From Plantago ovata (lineage: Eukaryota; Streptophyta; Magnoliopsida; Lamiales; Plantaginaceae): a stretch of 64,000 nucleotides of DNA. Of this stretch, positions 44,332 to 54,758 are shown piece after piece. The translations under genes and the position numbers were made by a program. Where the stretch lies: NCBI GenBank assembly GCA_028274465.1, contig CM051455.1:38501290-38565289 (forward strand). The letters run 5' to 3'. Numbering within the stretch: the first letter of the stretch is position 1; every line of letters begins with the position of its first letter. Below the pieces are notes generated by a model. It had not been told where the DNA came from and did no database searches. It was given only the letters and a program-made list of their open reading frames with translations.

Positions 44332-45440
44332 TCTAACAAATAAATGTTTGTTAGAGTTAGCAAAACTTCTAGGAATAGAAAGTGGAGCAGATTACTTGTT
44401 AAAATAGAGATTTTCAAAGATCACTAAATGTTATTTCTGAGATTGGCCAGTGAATGGATAAAAATTGTTTGACTATTCAATCTTTTTTTTCTTGTGTTGG
44501 ATAAATATTATGGGCATAAAATGTGGGTTGAACACATGTTGTTCTCCAATACACAATTTTTATTTTTAATTTTTCAAAACGGCTAAAGAAGTTATTGGAA
44601 AAAGTGCATAAGTGATGCTGCCGAAGAACTTACAAGAGTATGACAAAACATCCCAAGCCAAAAGCACTAGTGAAAACTTAAGATACTACAAAGGGAATAT
44701 TACAGAAGACTCAAGGTCCCAACCGCAAGGGCAATTCCCACTCCTAGTAACACAATTCCATGACCTAAAGCAAAAGGACCGAAAGACTCCTTGGACCTAA
44801 TAGAAGGATCAGCTGGTACCATATAGTGGAGAAGAAAAGGAACAAAGACGCCAACGGAGTGCATATATAACCGGACCAACGACGAACCTCAACAAATGCC
44901 CTCACCTTCCATTAATAGACCCTATACTATTAATAAAGTAGATGTAAAGTCCCTTACGATAAGCTCATAGAAGGAACAAGTAGAAAACAATCTCAAGTGT
45001 TGTCTCAACATATATGGAAACTAACTATTCTAAGCCTATCCCTTCAAAGGGAGAGCAAGAAACCAATGGAACGTCAAAGTAAAGCCAAAGAGAAGTTTAA
45101 CGTCCGGCCTTAACTGAACCCCCTAATCAAGTCGACTTACTCCACCAACAATGTCCCTATCCAACGCAACTAGTCCACTGGAAACACCTACAAGAAAAGA
45201 CAAGTACCACAAAGATTAGCACGTTAGTTCAAAAACAATACAGGGTGACCAAAACCCACCCTCCACCTCCAAAGATTCGGCTCCCTAGTTGACCATATTC
45301 AAACACATAAGTGGTTCCAAAACCAAGCACCCAACTTGATCATACTCCTTTAAAATGTCATTCTCTTTTAGCCACTACCAACAATTCAATTAAATTTTCT
45401 CTACTACTAGCCATGGGATTAGCATGTCATTTTTTAACAC
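44332..45440. other. GH17 copy 2 upstream flank with an extra ~590 bp block
   Basis: The first ~440 bp match 37913-38340. The segment from about 44775 to 45357 has no counterpart upstream of copy 1. I see no ORF, inverted-repeat ends or target duplication for it, so it may be an insertion here or a deletion in copy 1. Confidence 0.5.
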
Positions 45441-46060
45441 TAATGAGTTTCTAGCTGACTAAATGTTCTAAAGTGATCCATGCCAAAAAAACTTGCCACA
45501 ATTCTTATTTCTATGATCGGCTATTATGTGAACTTCAAGGCTTTCAACCAAATTAGATCCCAACGGGTATTCCACCTTGAGCCCATCAAAGACGAGCCCC
45601 CACACATTTTTTGAGACCCTCCAAAAATATGCCAAGAAGTATCCTAAACTCCGTATCACCATTTGCACCAAAGATCCGTCTCACTAAAAAAACACTCCTA
45701 TTTTCCTCAAATTTTCTATCGATAGGATTCTATCATGAATAGCTTTCCAAATGAAATTATTGACTTCAAGGGGGAGCGAGTTTAGCCCACATCTCCAACA
45801 CATGGGTTCTTCTTCCTCAGTTAACAAGTTGTAACTCTCTTGAGTTGTATAATTGCCATCCTTGCTAATATCCCCCACCATTAATAATCTCATGTGAAAG
45901 AAGATTTTCTCCACCGTAGCTCTCGACCTTTCTACCTGCTCCTTTTTCTCATTCAAAAGCTCCCTTCTCCAATAGCAACAAAACACTCCCCTTAAATGCT
46001 CTCACTCCTGTTAATTTCTCCTCCACCCGGCACTCTATTTTCCTTTCCAAACTAAAGATC
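45441..46060 (-). mobile_element. LINE relic (zf-RVT region)
   Basis: Minus-strand pieces include DGNYTTQESYNLL, CWRCGLNSLPLEVNNFIWKAIHDRILSIENLRKIGV and, after a frame change, remnants around GIFLEGLKKCVG. This is the zf-RVT part of a plant LINE ORF2, heavily degraded, without a visible poly(A) tail. Confidence 0.65.
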
Positions 46061-46252
46061 CTCGAAAAAGTAAATTTGGTCATGGCTCAAACGACTGAGC
46101 TTTGGCACAACAATTAAGCATCACATATGAAACAACAATTAGCTCAACGTTTTAGAATTCCATTCATGATATAAGAAAATACAAAGCTATATTTTCACAG
46201 TTTTGGTTAAAAAGTTTGTCCATTTTTCTTTTTTTTTTTTTTTATTTATATT

Positions 46253-46779
46253 TGTTGGAACAATCAGGTATCAGAACAAGCTAACAAGCTCACAACGACG
46301 ACAACACAAACGAAGAATCAACAGAAAACTAAATCGACACAAGAGAATTTTACGTGGTTCGATCAAAAACTGATCTACGTCCACGGGAGCCGGCTCCAAA
46401 TCACTAGTAATCAATGATGTTTACAGTTTACAAGAGATGACTAGCCAATATGAATCTCACTCACAGAAATCCTCACAATATTGACAATCTCTCAGAGTTT
46501 TCCCTCAATCACAGAAGAAACTCTCTCCAAGAACACACACACAGAATAATTGTTATTTTTAGGCTAAAAATACTATCTGAGGAACAGAGAAGAGGAGAAA
46601 GAGCAGCAGCCGTAGGATTAGAAACTGATCCAATGGTTGATGACGAAAGTCGCGTAACAACTCTAACAAATTGCCAACTGACAACTTATCAAATTGCACT
46701 TTAGTCCTTTCTTAGAAACACTTTTCACCTGTAGTCCTTGTAGCTCCAATAGTTCTTGCATTTAACACTTTAAACAACA
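46253..46779 (-). repeat. Copia 3' LTR (527 bp)
   Basis: Begins TGTTGGAACAATC and ends TTTAAACAACA on the plus strand (TG...CA). Differs from the other LTR at three sites (AATGATGT versus AATGGTGT, CACTTTTCACC versus CACTCTTCACC, TTTAACACTT versus TTTAGCACTT). An 84-codon open frame inside is identical in both LTRs and not protein-like. Confidence 0.97.
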
Positions 46780-46791
46780 ATTCTCCACCTT
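46780..46791 (-). other. Copia polypurine tract
   Basis: Minus strand AAGGTGGAGAAT directly precedes the 3' LTR, the expected plus-strand primer site. Confidence 0.8.
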
Positions 46792-49255
46792 AATGAATGC
46801 AAACTTCAACTGAAAAACTAGCAGATCTGAAAAACCACACTACTGTACATCCTTTTATCAACAAACCGACAATCAATACAGCAGCACTCCAACTCACTCT
46901 TGTCTCAACAAGAACATCTACCAGACTCACTAAGTCACAACAGTAAGTGAACTTAGGAGCTGGAATGATTTTTGTTAGCATGTCAGCGGCATTATCATGG
47001 GTTGATACCTTCACCATTCTTATCAATCCTTTCTCAATTATGTCCCTTACAAAATGTAATCTCACATCAATATGTTTAGATTTCTCATGAAACATATCAT
47101 GTTTAGAGACACAAATTGCACTCTGACTATCACATAATAAAGGAACTGCATCTTGATGTAAGCCAAACTCATTGACAATACCTCTGAGCCACAAACCTTC
47201 TTTTACAGCCTCTGTAATGGCCATATACTCCGCTTCTGTAGTTGACAATGACACCACACTTTGCAGAGTTGACTTCCAACTAATAGCTGAGCCAAACAAA
47301 GTGAAAATATATCCAGACTGTGACTTCATGTTATCATAGTTGTTGCTAAAGCTAGCATCAACATAACCCATAAGCACTTCTCCAGAGAACCTTTCTTGCT
47401 TCACAAATCTGATGCCAACATCAAAAGTACCTCTTAAGTATCTCAGAATCTCTTTGACAGCCTTCCAATGATATGAGCCAGGATCAGACATGTATCTACT
47501 AGTAGTACTGATAGCAAAAGCCAGGTCAGGCCTACTACACACCATGGCATACATAATGCTTCCAATAGCATTAGCATATGGAACTCTTCTCATATACTCC
47601 ACCTCGACCTGAGTACTAGGTCTCTGATTTGTAGATAATTTGAACCTAGCTGACAAAGGAACATCTACCCAATCTGCATTTTGCATATTGAATCTCTGAA
47701 GAACTTTTCTTATGTAAGCACTCTGCTGTAACTCAAGAATCCCAGCAGATATACTTCTCTTTATATCCATTCCTAAAATCCTCTTAGCAGCACCTAAATC
47801 CTTCATTTCAAATTTTCTGCTCAAACTTCCTTTTACTTCTGTTAACTCATCTTTATCAGAACTTGCAATCAGCATATTATCAACATATAGCAAAAGATAC
47901 ACACAAATATGCCAATTCCTCTTCTTCAAGTACACACAGCTATCATATAAAGATTTTTCAAAACCAATTTGCACCATATATTCACTGAACTTTCTATACC
48001 ACTGCCTAGGACTCTGTTTGAGTCCATAAAGTGACTTCTTCAATAAGCACACTAAATCCTCATTTTCAGGTAATACAAAACCCTCAGGTTGATGCATATA
48101 AATTTCTTCTTCCAACTCCCCATGAAGGAAAGCTGTCTTAACATCTAGCTGCTGCAGTTCAAGATTTAATTGAGTGACAAGAGATAGAAATAACCTGATG
48201 GAGGTGTGTTTAACCACTGGAGAGAAAATTTCATTATAATCCACACCTTCTCTTTGGGTGAAACCTCTGGCTACCAGCCTAGCCTTATATCTTACCCTCT
48301 CCATATCTGTCACTTCTACTTTTCTCTTGAACACCCACTTGCAGCTGACAAGTTTGGCTTTATCAGGCTTGCTAACAAGAATCCAGGTTCCATTCTTCAT
48401 CAGAGACTGATATTCCTCTTGCATTGCAGCAATCCAATTATTTCCTTCTTTACAAGATACAACTTCAGTGTAATTTCTTGGTTCCTGATAATCAACCTCC
48501 TCAGCTACAGTTAGAGCATAAGCAATCATATTAGTGAATCCTTCCATGTTGGTTGGTTTTATGACTCTTGGAACTCTATCCCTTGTAAGCTGAAAATTTC
48601 TTATATCCTCAGAGACTTCAGGTGTCACCTTCTTCTTTCTTCCTCTCTGTTGTTGAGAACTTCTAGTGGAAGCTCCTTGACTAGAAGAGGAAGCTCCTTG
48701 TCTAGAAGAGGGTTGATTCCAGATCAGAGGTTGATAAGGTACAATAGCCCGTTGATTGTTTTCAGGAGGGACATCTTCATGAATGTTATCATTACCACCA
48801 TTATCCTCAAGATCTGGTGGAGTAGATTTACTAATCTCAGACTCCAACTCCACCTGGACTTGTAATTTCTCACTGTCTTCAGAGTTTGAATCAGTGCCAG
48901 TAGCTTTAGCATATGGCATTCTCCTTTCATCAAACACCACATCACGGCTAATGATAACTTTATGTTGCCTTGGCTCAATACACCACAACTTGTAGCCTTT
49001 GACCTCTTTAGGATAGCCAAGAAAAATACACTTGATAGCTCTGGGATCAAGCTTATCTTGTTTGATATGTGCATAGGCTGCACATCCAAAAACTTTCAGC
49101 TTAGAATAGTCACCTTTCTTTCCATACCAGACCTTATCCGGAGTTTTGAATTCGATAGCACTTGAAGGACATTTATTGATTAGATAACATGCTGTAGTCA
49201 CAGCTTCCGCCCAAAATCCTTTTGGCAAATTTGCATGAAACAATATGCATCTTGT
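46790..49255 (-). pseudogene. Copia pol, downstream part: integrase C-term, reverse transcriptase, RNase H
   Basis: An 817-codon open frame. It resumes integrase at FHANLPKGFWAEAV and continues KVFGCAAYAHI and FLGYPKEVKGYKLW, then a Ser/Gln-rich spacer. RT follows: WIAAMQEEYQSL, WVFKRKVEV, YKARLVARGFTQREGVDY, DVKTAFLHGELEEEIYM, KSLYGLKQSPRQWY. The active site reads LLLYVDNMLIAS (Asn codon at 47876-47878), where copia RTs have YVDD, so polymerisation should be lost. RNase H contains the acidic positions in GYVDASFSNN, TTEAEYMA and LLCDSQSAI, then ends DMLTKIIPAPKF. A frameshift near 49255 separates this frame from the rest of integrase. Confidence 0.92.
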
Positions 49256-49274
49256 TCTTCAAGAATAGTCCGGT

Positions 49275-51044
49275 TCATTCTCTCAGCCACGCCATTTTGT
49301 TGTGGAGTCCCGGGAACAGTTCTGTGCTCTGAATTCCCTTGTCTTTACAAAATGCTTGAAATTCTCCAGATAGGAACTCGAGACCGTTGTCTGTTCTAAG
49401 TATCTTGATACCTCTTCCATTTTCATTCTCAATCTCTGTGAGCCACTCTTTAAACCGCTGAAATGCTTCAGACTTGTGTTTAAGTATGATCACCCATGCC
49501 TTCCTGCTAAAGTCATCCACTAAACACATATAATATCTTCCCCCTCCATGTGAACTCACCTTAGCTGGTCCCCATAAATCAGAGTGTATATAGTCCAGTG
49601 GTGCTCTAGTAACATGTATTCCCTTTTGGAAATTGGATTTTACTGATTTTCCTAGAATACACTGCGCACATAGCTCCAGTTTTTCTAGCTTTTTAGTACC
49701 AAAAACACCTTGTTTCTCCAGCTCTAACAAGCCTTTTTCACTTATGTGACCAAGTCTTTTGTGCCAAATGCTAGTATCACTTTCCACTGTGATATGTGAA
49801 TCTCCACATACTGCTGTACAAGCAAGATAATAGAGATTATTCTTCCTTACTCCCTTCATGACAACTCTGTCATTTCTGGTAACAATTAAGGTTGTTGCAG
49901 TGCCTTTGAACTCGCATCCTTTTGCTTCCAGGGCACCTAATGAGATCAGATTTCTCTTTAGCTCTGGGATGTATCTAACACCAGTGAGAATCTTTGTGCT
50001 CCCATCAGACATTCTCAACTTCACAGTTCCTATTCCTTGCACATTGCACACCTTATTGTTGCCAAGCATTACAGTACCTCCACCTGAGGTATCTAGTTGC
50101 AGAAACCACTCCTTATGTGGACACATATGGAATGTGCAACCTGAATCAAGAATCCAGTCTTCTGAGATAACTTGATCAAGAACATTTAGCACCTCCGCAT
50201 CTCCATCTCCTTCAATTGCACCTGCAAAATCCTTCTGAGGTGGATTTCTATTATTCTGGTTCTTGTTATCTTGTTTCCTCTTCCAAGAATAACAATCCTT
50301 CTTAATGTGCCCTACCATCTTACAGTGGTGACATCTTCTAGTTTCTCTCCCTTGAACACTAGAATTAGACTGATATTGTGGTTGAAACTTCTTAGTCTCC
50401 TTATTCTTCTTAAAATCCTTTTTCTCCTTCACATGTTTCACATTCAACCCTTCACCAGATGCTAATTCAGTTCCAGCACTACTTTTCATCTCCTTATTCT
50501 TAAGAGCTCTTTCAACATCAGCCAACGTAATACCACTACTTTTACTAATAACAAGTGCATCAGTAAAGTGTTCATAACTTTTAGGTAAAGCATTCAACAA
50601 CATTAACGCCTTATCATCCTCAGACATTTTTACTTCTGCAGCTTTCAATTTCGCACAAATTCTTTTAAACACAGCTACTTGCTCCATTATTGGTTTATCA
50701 GAAGTAACCTTGAATGCAAATAACTTTTGTTTGAGATAGAGCTTACTAGCAGTGGTTTTGGCATTGAATAACTTCTCGAGTTTGTCCCAAATGCCCTTCG
50801 CCGTTGTCTCTTCTTCAACTTGTCGCAGAGTTTCATCACCGAGAGACATCACCAGTGAACTGTGCGCCTTTTCCAAGGCGGCGGCCTTGTCATCGGCTGA
50901 AACTGTGGCTTTAAAACCTTCGTCTCCTAGTAGCGCTGCAGAGACTCCTTGTTGAGCCAACAACGCCTTCATCCGAAGTTTCCACAAACCGAAATCCGTC
51001 TTATCGGTGAGTTTCTCCACATCAAACCTTGTAGTAGTCGCCAT
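49275..51044 (-). pseudogene. Copia gag, protease and integrase N-terminal part
   Basis: I start at MATTTRFDVEKLTD; codons before it are also open. The Gag core includes FGLWKLRMKALLAQQG and KLYLKQKLFAFK, and a CX2CX4HX4C knuckle, CHHCKMVGHIKKDC. The protease has DWILDSGCTFHMCP; most plant copia proteases have DSGA or DSGC, so the catalytic Asp is intact. Integrase begins IWHKRLGHISEKGL with the HHCC zinc residues (CAQCILGK), followed by YIHSDLWGP and LRTDNGLEF with two catalytic Asp. A one-base loss near 49325-49330 then breaks the frame before the QQNGVAER segment that carries the catalytic Glu. A second shift near 49255 follows. Confidence 0.92.
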
Positions 51045-51103
51045 TGATGAAACCTTGACAATAATCCCCAAACACCGAAAACCTAGATCGTGAGAAATTC
51101 GTT

Positions 51104-51122
51104 TCCCACAGACGGCGCCACT
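51104..51122 (-). other. Copia primer-binding site
   Basis: Minus strand, right after the 5' LTR: AG then TGGCGCCGTCTGTGGG. It begins TGG as expected for pairing with a tRNA CCA end, but is not the initiator-Met TGGTATCAGAGC site common in plant copia elements. It implies a tRNA ending GGCGCCA; which one I cannot say. Confidence 0.6.
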
Positions 51123-51649
51123 TGTTGGAACAATCAGGTATCAGAACAAGCTAACAAGCTCACAACGACGACAACACAAACGAAGAATCAACAGAAAACT
51201 AAATCGACACAAGAGAATTTTACGTGGTTCGATCAAAAACTGATCTACGTCCACGGGAGCCGGCTCCAAATCACTAGTAATCAATGGTGTTTACAGTTTA
51301 CAAGAGATGACTAGCCAATATGAATCTCACTCACAGAAATCCTCACAATATTGACAATCTCTCAGAGTTTTCCCTCAATCACAGAAGAAACTCTCTCCAA
51401 GAACACACACACAGAATAATTGTTATTTTTAGGCTAAAAATACTATCTGAGGAACAGAGAAGAGGAGAAAGAGCAGCAGCCGTAGGATTAGAAACTGATC
51501 CAATGGTTGATGACGAAAGTCGCGTAACAACTCTAACAAATTGCCAACTGACAACTTATCAAATTGCACTTTAGTCCTTTCTTAGAAACACTCTTCACCT
51601 GTAGTCCTTGTAGCTCCAATAGTTCTTGCATTTAGCACTTTAAACAACA
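51123..51649 (-). repeat. Copia 5' LTR (527 bp)
   Basis: Same ends as the left LTR (TGTTGGAACAATC...TTTAAACAACA) and the same length, followed by the ATATT target duplication. In minus orientation this is the LTR that would carry the promoter. Confidence 0.97.
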
Positions 51650-51870
51650 ATATTTTTTAGGACCTTGTCCTAGAATCAAAATATAAAAGTAAGGGGGAAT
51701 TTCATGGGGTATATATGTACTGAAAAACAGTACCAGTTTAGGGATCCTCGTTCCGATCAAAAGAGGAATTCTATCAACCAAAAAGATGTAAAACGAGTTC
51801 CAGAAATTACACAAGTAATCTATACGTCTTGTATGCTAACTAATCGTCCAGTTCAGAATACAATCATTTG

Positions 51871-51961
51871 AAATTCATTCCAACAATCTATTCAAAGCGG
51901 TACACCACGTACAATATTTATTTGTTATACACAGAGCAAAAGTTTACATGGAAAGGACATC
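51871..51961 (-). repeat. 91-bp segment shared with the 3' flank of GH17 copy 2
   Basis: CATTCCAACAATCT, TTCAAAGCGGTACACCAC, ACAATATTTATTTGTTATA and AGGACATC occur here and at 42181-42271 in the same order and orientation, at about nine tenths identity by eye. At GGACATC the two diverge abruptly: there into the GH17 stop region, here into another short open frame. Confidence 0.7.
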
Positions 51962-51967
51962 ACTTGA

Positions 51968-52107
51968 TCAAAACCAAAGCAGATTTAGCTTCTGAATATG
52001 AGGACTAATTTGCTCTTTCCAAAAAACATCAGGGCTTATTTTGCAATTACCTCCAAGAAGACCAGTCATATTGTGTCCATATCCGGCATGGAGTTTTTCT
52101 AGACCTG
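51968..52107 (-). other. Possible 3' exon of an unidentified gene
   Basis: After a TTTTAGCAG-type acceptor, a minus-strand frame of about 46 codons reads LEKLHAGYGHNMTGLLGG and continues to a TGA at 51968. It is followed by the repeat shared with GH17 copy 2's 3' flank. The frame is too short to exclude chance, I do not recognise it, and no upstream exon was found because a repeat begins at about 52103. Confidence 0.25.
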
Positions 52108-53630
52108 CTAAAAGTTATCCGAATGTGAAACCCGAAATCTCACTCGAAAATTTGTGGTCAAACATCCGAATTTTGGTCCGAAACCCGATCCGAAAGCACC
52201 CTATTTTTTTATCCGAATTAAACAATGCAAAATTCATCCGATCCGAATTAAATGTGACCCGAACTCTTTCAATCCGAAATTACCCGAATTAAATTAAATG
52301 GCAAATGATAGTGCAAAGCAGTTATCATACTGCCAGAGCAATAGCTCTTCTATTCTCGTCAAATTTTATTACATGCACTTACATTCCTTAATTATCCAAA
52401 TCATTACAATTAATAAAACATCAAAGCAGGTCCCATTTTACTCATCAACCCCCAAATTCATATTTCACTCTCCAATAGTCCAAGTAAGTTTACTAATATT
52501 GCAAATCAGTACATTAAATGTGTTATTAATTAAAATTTAACATGAAATATATATCTTTACATCCACTATATAATTGAATGGAACATTTTTCTTTTCTTTT
52601 TTTTTTTTTTTTTTAAAAAAATACTCTCATATATTTGCACATATGAAATATAAAAGAGGGGACAATAGCTTGTGGGAGATTATATATAGAGTTAATTTAA
52701 AAATAAATAGCATTATATTTTTAACAAAAATATGATATTATTAAGTAAAACGCTGATGTTATTAACACAAAATATTTTATATTTATAAAATCATCCACTC
52801 CATTAAGTATAAAGTATTGATAATAACTTTATATTTGCATATCTACTTTTATTTTGTAAATAGACGGTCTCCCAAAATACTTCTCTAGAGAGTTCAGTTT
52901 AGAATATTTCATTGATAAGTATTTTATAATTTTCAACATATTATACTTCAAGAACACAAAATAAATTTATGAAATTAGGAAATATATTATTTTTCGTACA
53001 TCATATTATGCATATGTTAACTTCTAATAGGAGACATTATTATTTTGTGGAGAAATTATTTTGGAGTTTATTAAAAAAATTATGTACATGTTTTTTAGAG
53101 TCCTAGGGGTCCGAACGCAAAATTGTTCTCATGTTGATATACACATCGAATTTACAGTGAGAAATTTGCCCATATGCTGGAGAGAGGATATTAATTAGTT
53201 TAATGACTTCATGGTGTTAGATAATTTGCATGTAAGGAATTAAGATATGGATCTAATCAATTGATCAAACTTACCAAAATTGCTCAACAATTGTCCGAAT
53301 TAAATTTATAGGGAATACATAATTATTTGTATTTAGAATATATATTTCATATATAACTGACTTATAATTAAGCTTTTGAAGTTGTAATATTTCATAAATT
53401 TTCATTATACAAATATTGTTGCATTTCAATATTCAACCAACACTAAATTCGAATTGACCCGATCCAAATGTTTTGAAAGTTATAATCCGAATAACACCCG
53501 AATCCGCTAAAAACCTGAAATCCAAAACATCCGAATCCGATCCGATCCGACCCGAAATCACCCGAAACAAATTCATTCATCCGAAATCATCCGATCCAAA
53601 TCCGATCAACCAGTTTGACAGTTCTTTCTC
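52103..53630. repeat. CCGAA-rich element, possibly hAT-like non-autonomous transposon
   Basis: Both margins (52103-52300 and 53445-53625) are dense in ATCCGAA, CCGATCC and ACCCGAA, all in the same orientation, while the 1.1-kb middle is extremely AT-rich. The outer borders, AGACCTGCTAAAAG and the complement of AACTGGTTTGACAGTT, are only loosely inverted, and I could not verify an 8-bp target duplication. The layout resembles the GGGCC-margined hAT element at 3462. Confidence 0.4.
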
Positions 53631-54758
53631 TGCCTATTTTAGCTGTCAAACTTGTCAGCTTGCATTATCAGTAACGATAAAAATAATTCCACAAAGAACA
53701 AAGTCAACTTTCTATAATTTAGACCAAATATTTTAAATACAGAATGATATGTCCATTTGTTTATTTTACTACAAGTTGGTCTGTTAATTGCACATTCCAA
53801 CAACAAAATAATGTCTCTTAGACTTTGCAGTGCATCCTAAAAATTCTTGAATTATCCCCCTTTTTTATAAAGATTATAATATATGTAAAAGAGATAAAAA
53901 TGTTACACCATGTATTAACATTTAGTCAAACATACAAGAGAGTAAAAAAGGAACAGAGTCACCAAACAAACATAATAGTATAACATTAGATGATCAAGAT
54001 TCAAGAATGTATGCCCTTGTTGGCTAACTTTGTAACTTGGATAAGGACTTGTACATAGGTTCCCATGAAACATATCGGATCGTGATAACCACCAAGATGT
54101 TGCTCCTCTGGTAGCTATACAAATATTTTGGTGTGTTTGCTTTAGAAAAAGAAGAAGGAAAAAAATGAAATTACTATATCAAGCACTACACACCTAGGAC
54201 TCTAAATGGGTAACAGGATTACAGGAGTCTCAAGTCATGCTCCAACTTGCCCTACTTTCTATCAACTTGTTAGCAATGGGATGAAAATATTACTAGTATT
54301 TTGTACTTTCTGGGCTCAACTCAAGAATCCTGTTTCGATTTTCTGAAGACCGGAAAAGCAAAAGGTCTTATTTAGTGGATTTGAACTATTACATTTTTAT
54401 GTCCAAAACATGAAAAGGAAAAACGATTACATCTAAGTTTGAAAATACACATATTTGGACTTCTGAAACTTAGATGCAAGTGATTGTTGTTTGAAAAACT
54501 TTTGGACTTGGATATAACTGCCCAAATTGCAGGAATCCAGATGTAAATAGGCAATTTATCAGGTTATCATATGAAATTTACCTATGGAAGAATGGGAAAT
54601 TAGCCGCCAGGTCCACATCATTTCAGCGTTTACTAATAAAATAGAAGTATAATTTAAAATTCATGCTGACCAGAATGGACAATGACTCACTCTGACCTGA
54701 CCTTCAGTTTCCAAAATTCCAAGCACCACAGCATTATATTATCAATTTATCAGCAAAA
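53631..54758. other. Upstream region of the lectin receptor kinase
   Basis: No gene recognised. Short frames on both strands are not protein-like. The last few hundred bases should contain the promoter; no confident TATA box was picked. Confidence 0.35.

Larger units (their letters stand above)
46253..51649 (-). mobile_element. Complete Ty1-copia LTR retrotransposon (5397 bp), Tork/Tnt1-like, recently inserted
   Basis: Two 527-bp LTRs enclose gag-pol in the order gag, protease, integrase, RT, RNase H, which defines copia. A perfect 5-bp duplication ATATT flanks it (46248-46252 and 51650-51654). By eye the LTRs differ at three positions, about 0.6 percent. Sequence downstream of the 5' LTR (minus sense) reads AGTGGCGCCGTCTGTGGG, and AAGGTGGAGAAT, a polypurine tract, abuts the 3' LTR. 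Despite its youth, integrase is frameshifted and the RT motif YVDD reads YVDN. The Tork/Tnt1 assignment rests on overall protein resemblance from knowledge of that lineage. Confidence 0.96.

Noticed and set aside
46450..46704. 84-codon open frame repeated identically at 51320-51574
   Set aside because: It lies inside both LTRs of the copia element. The identity reflects LTR homology, not a conserved gene.
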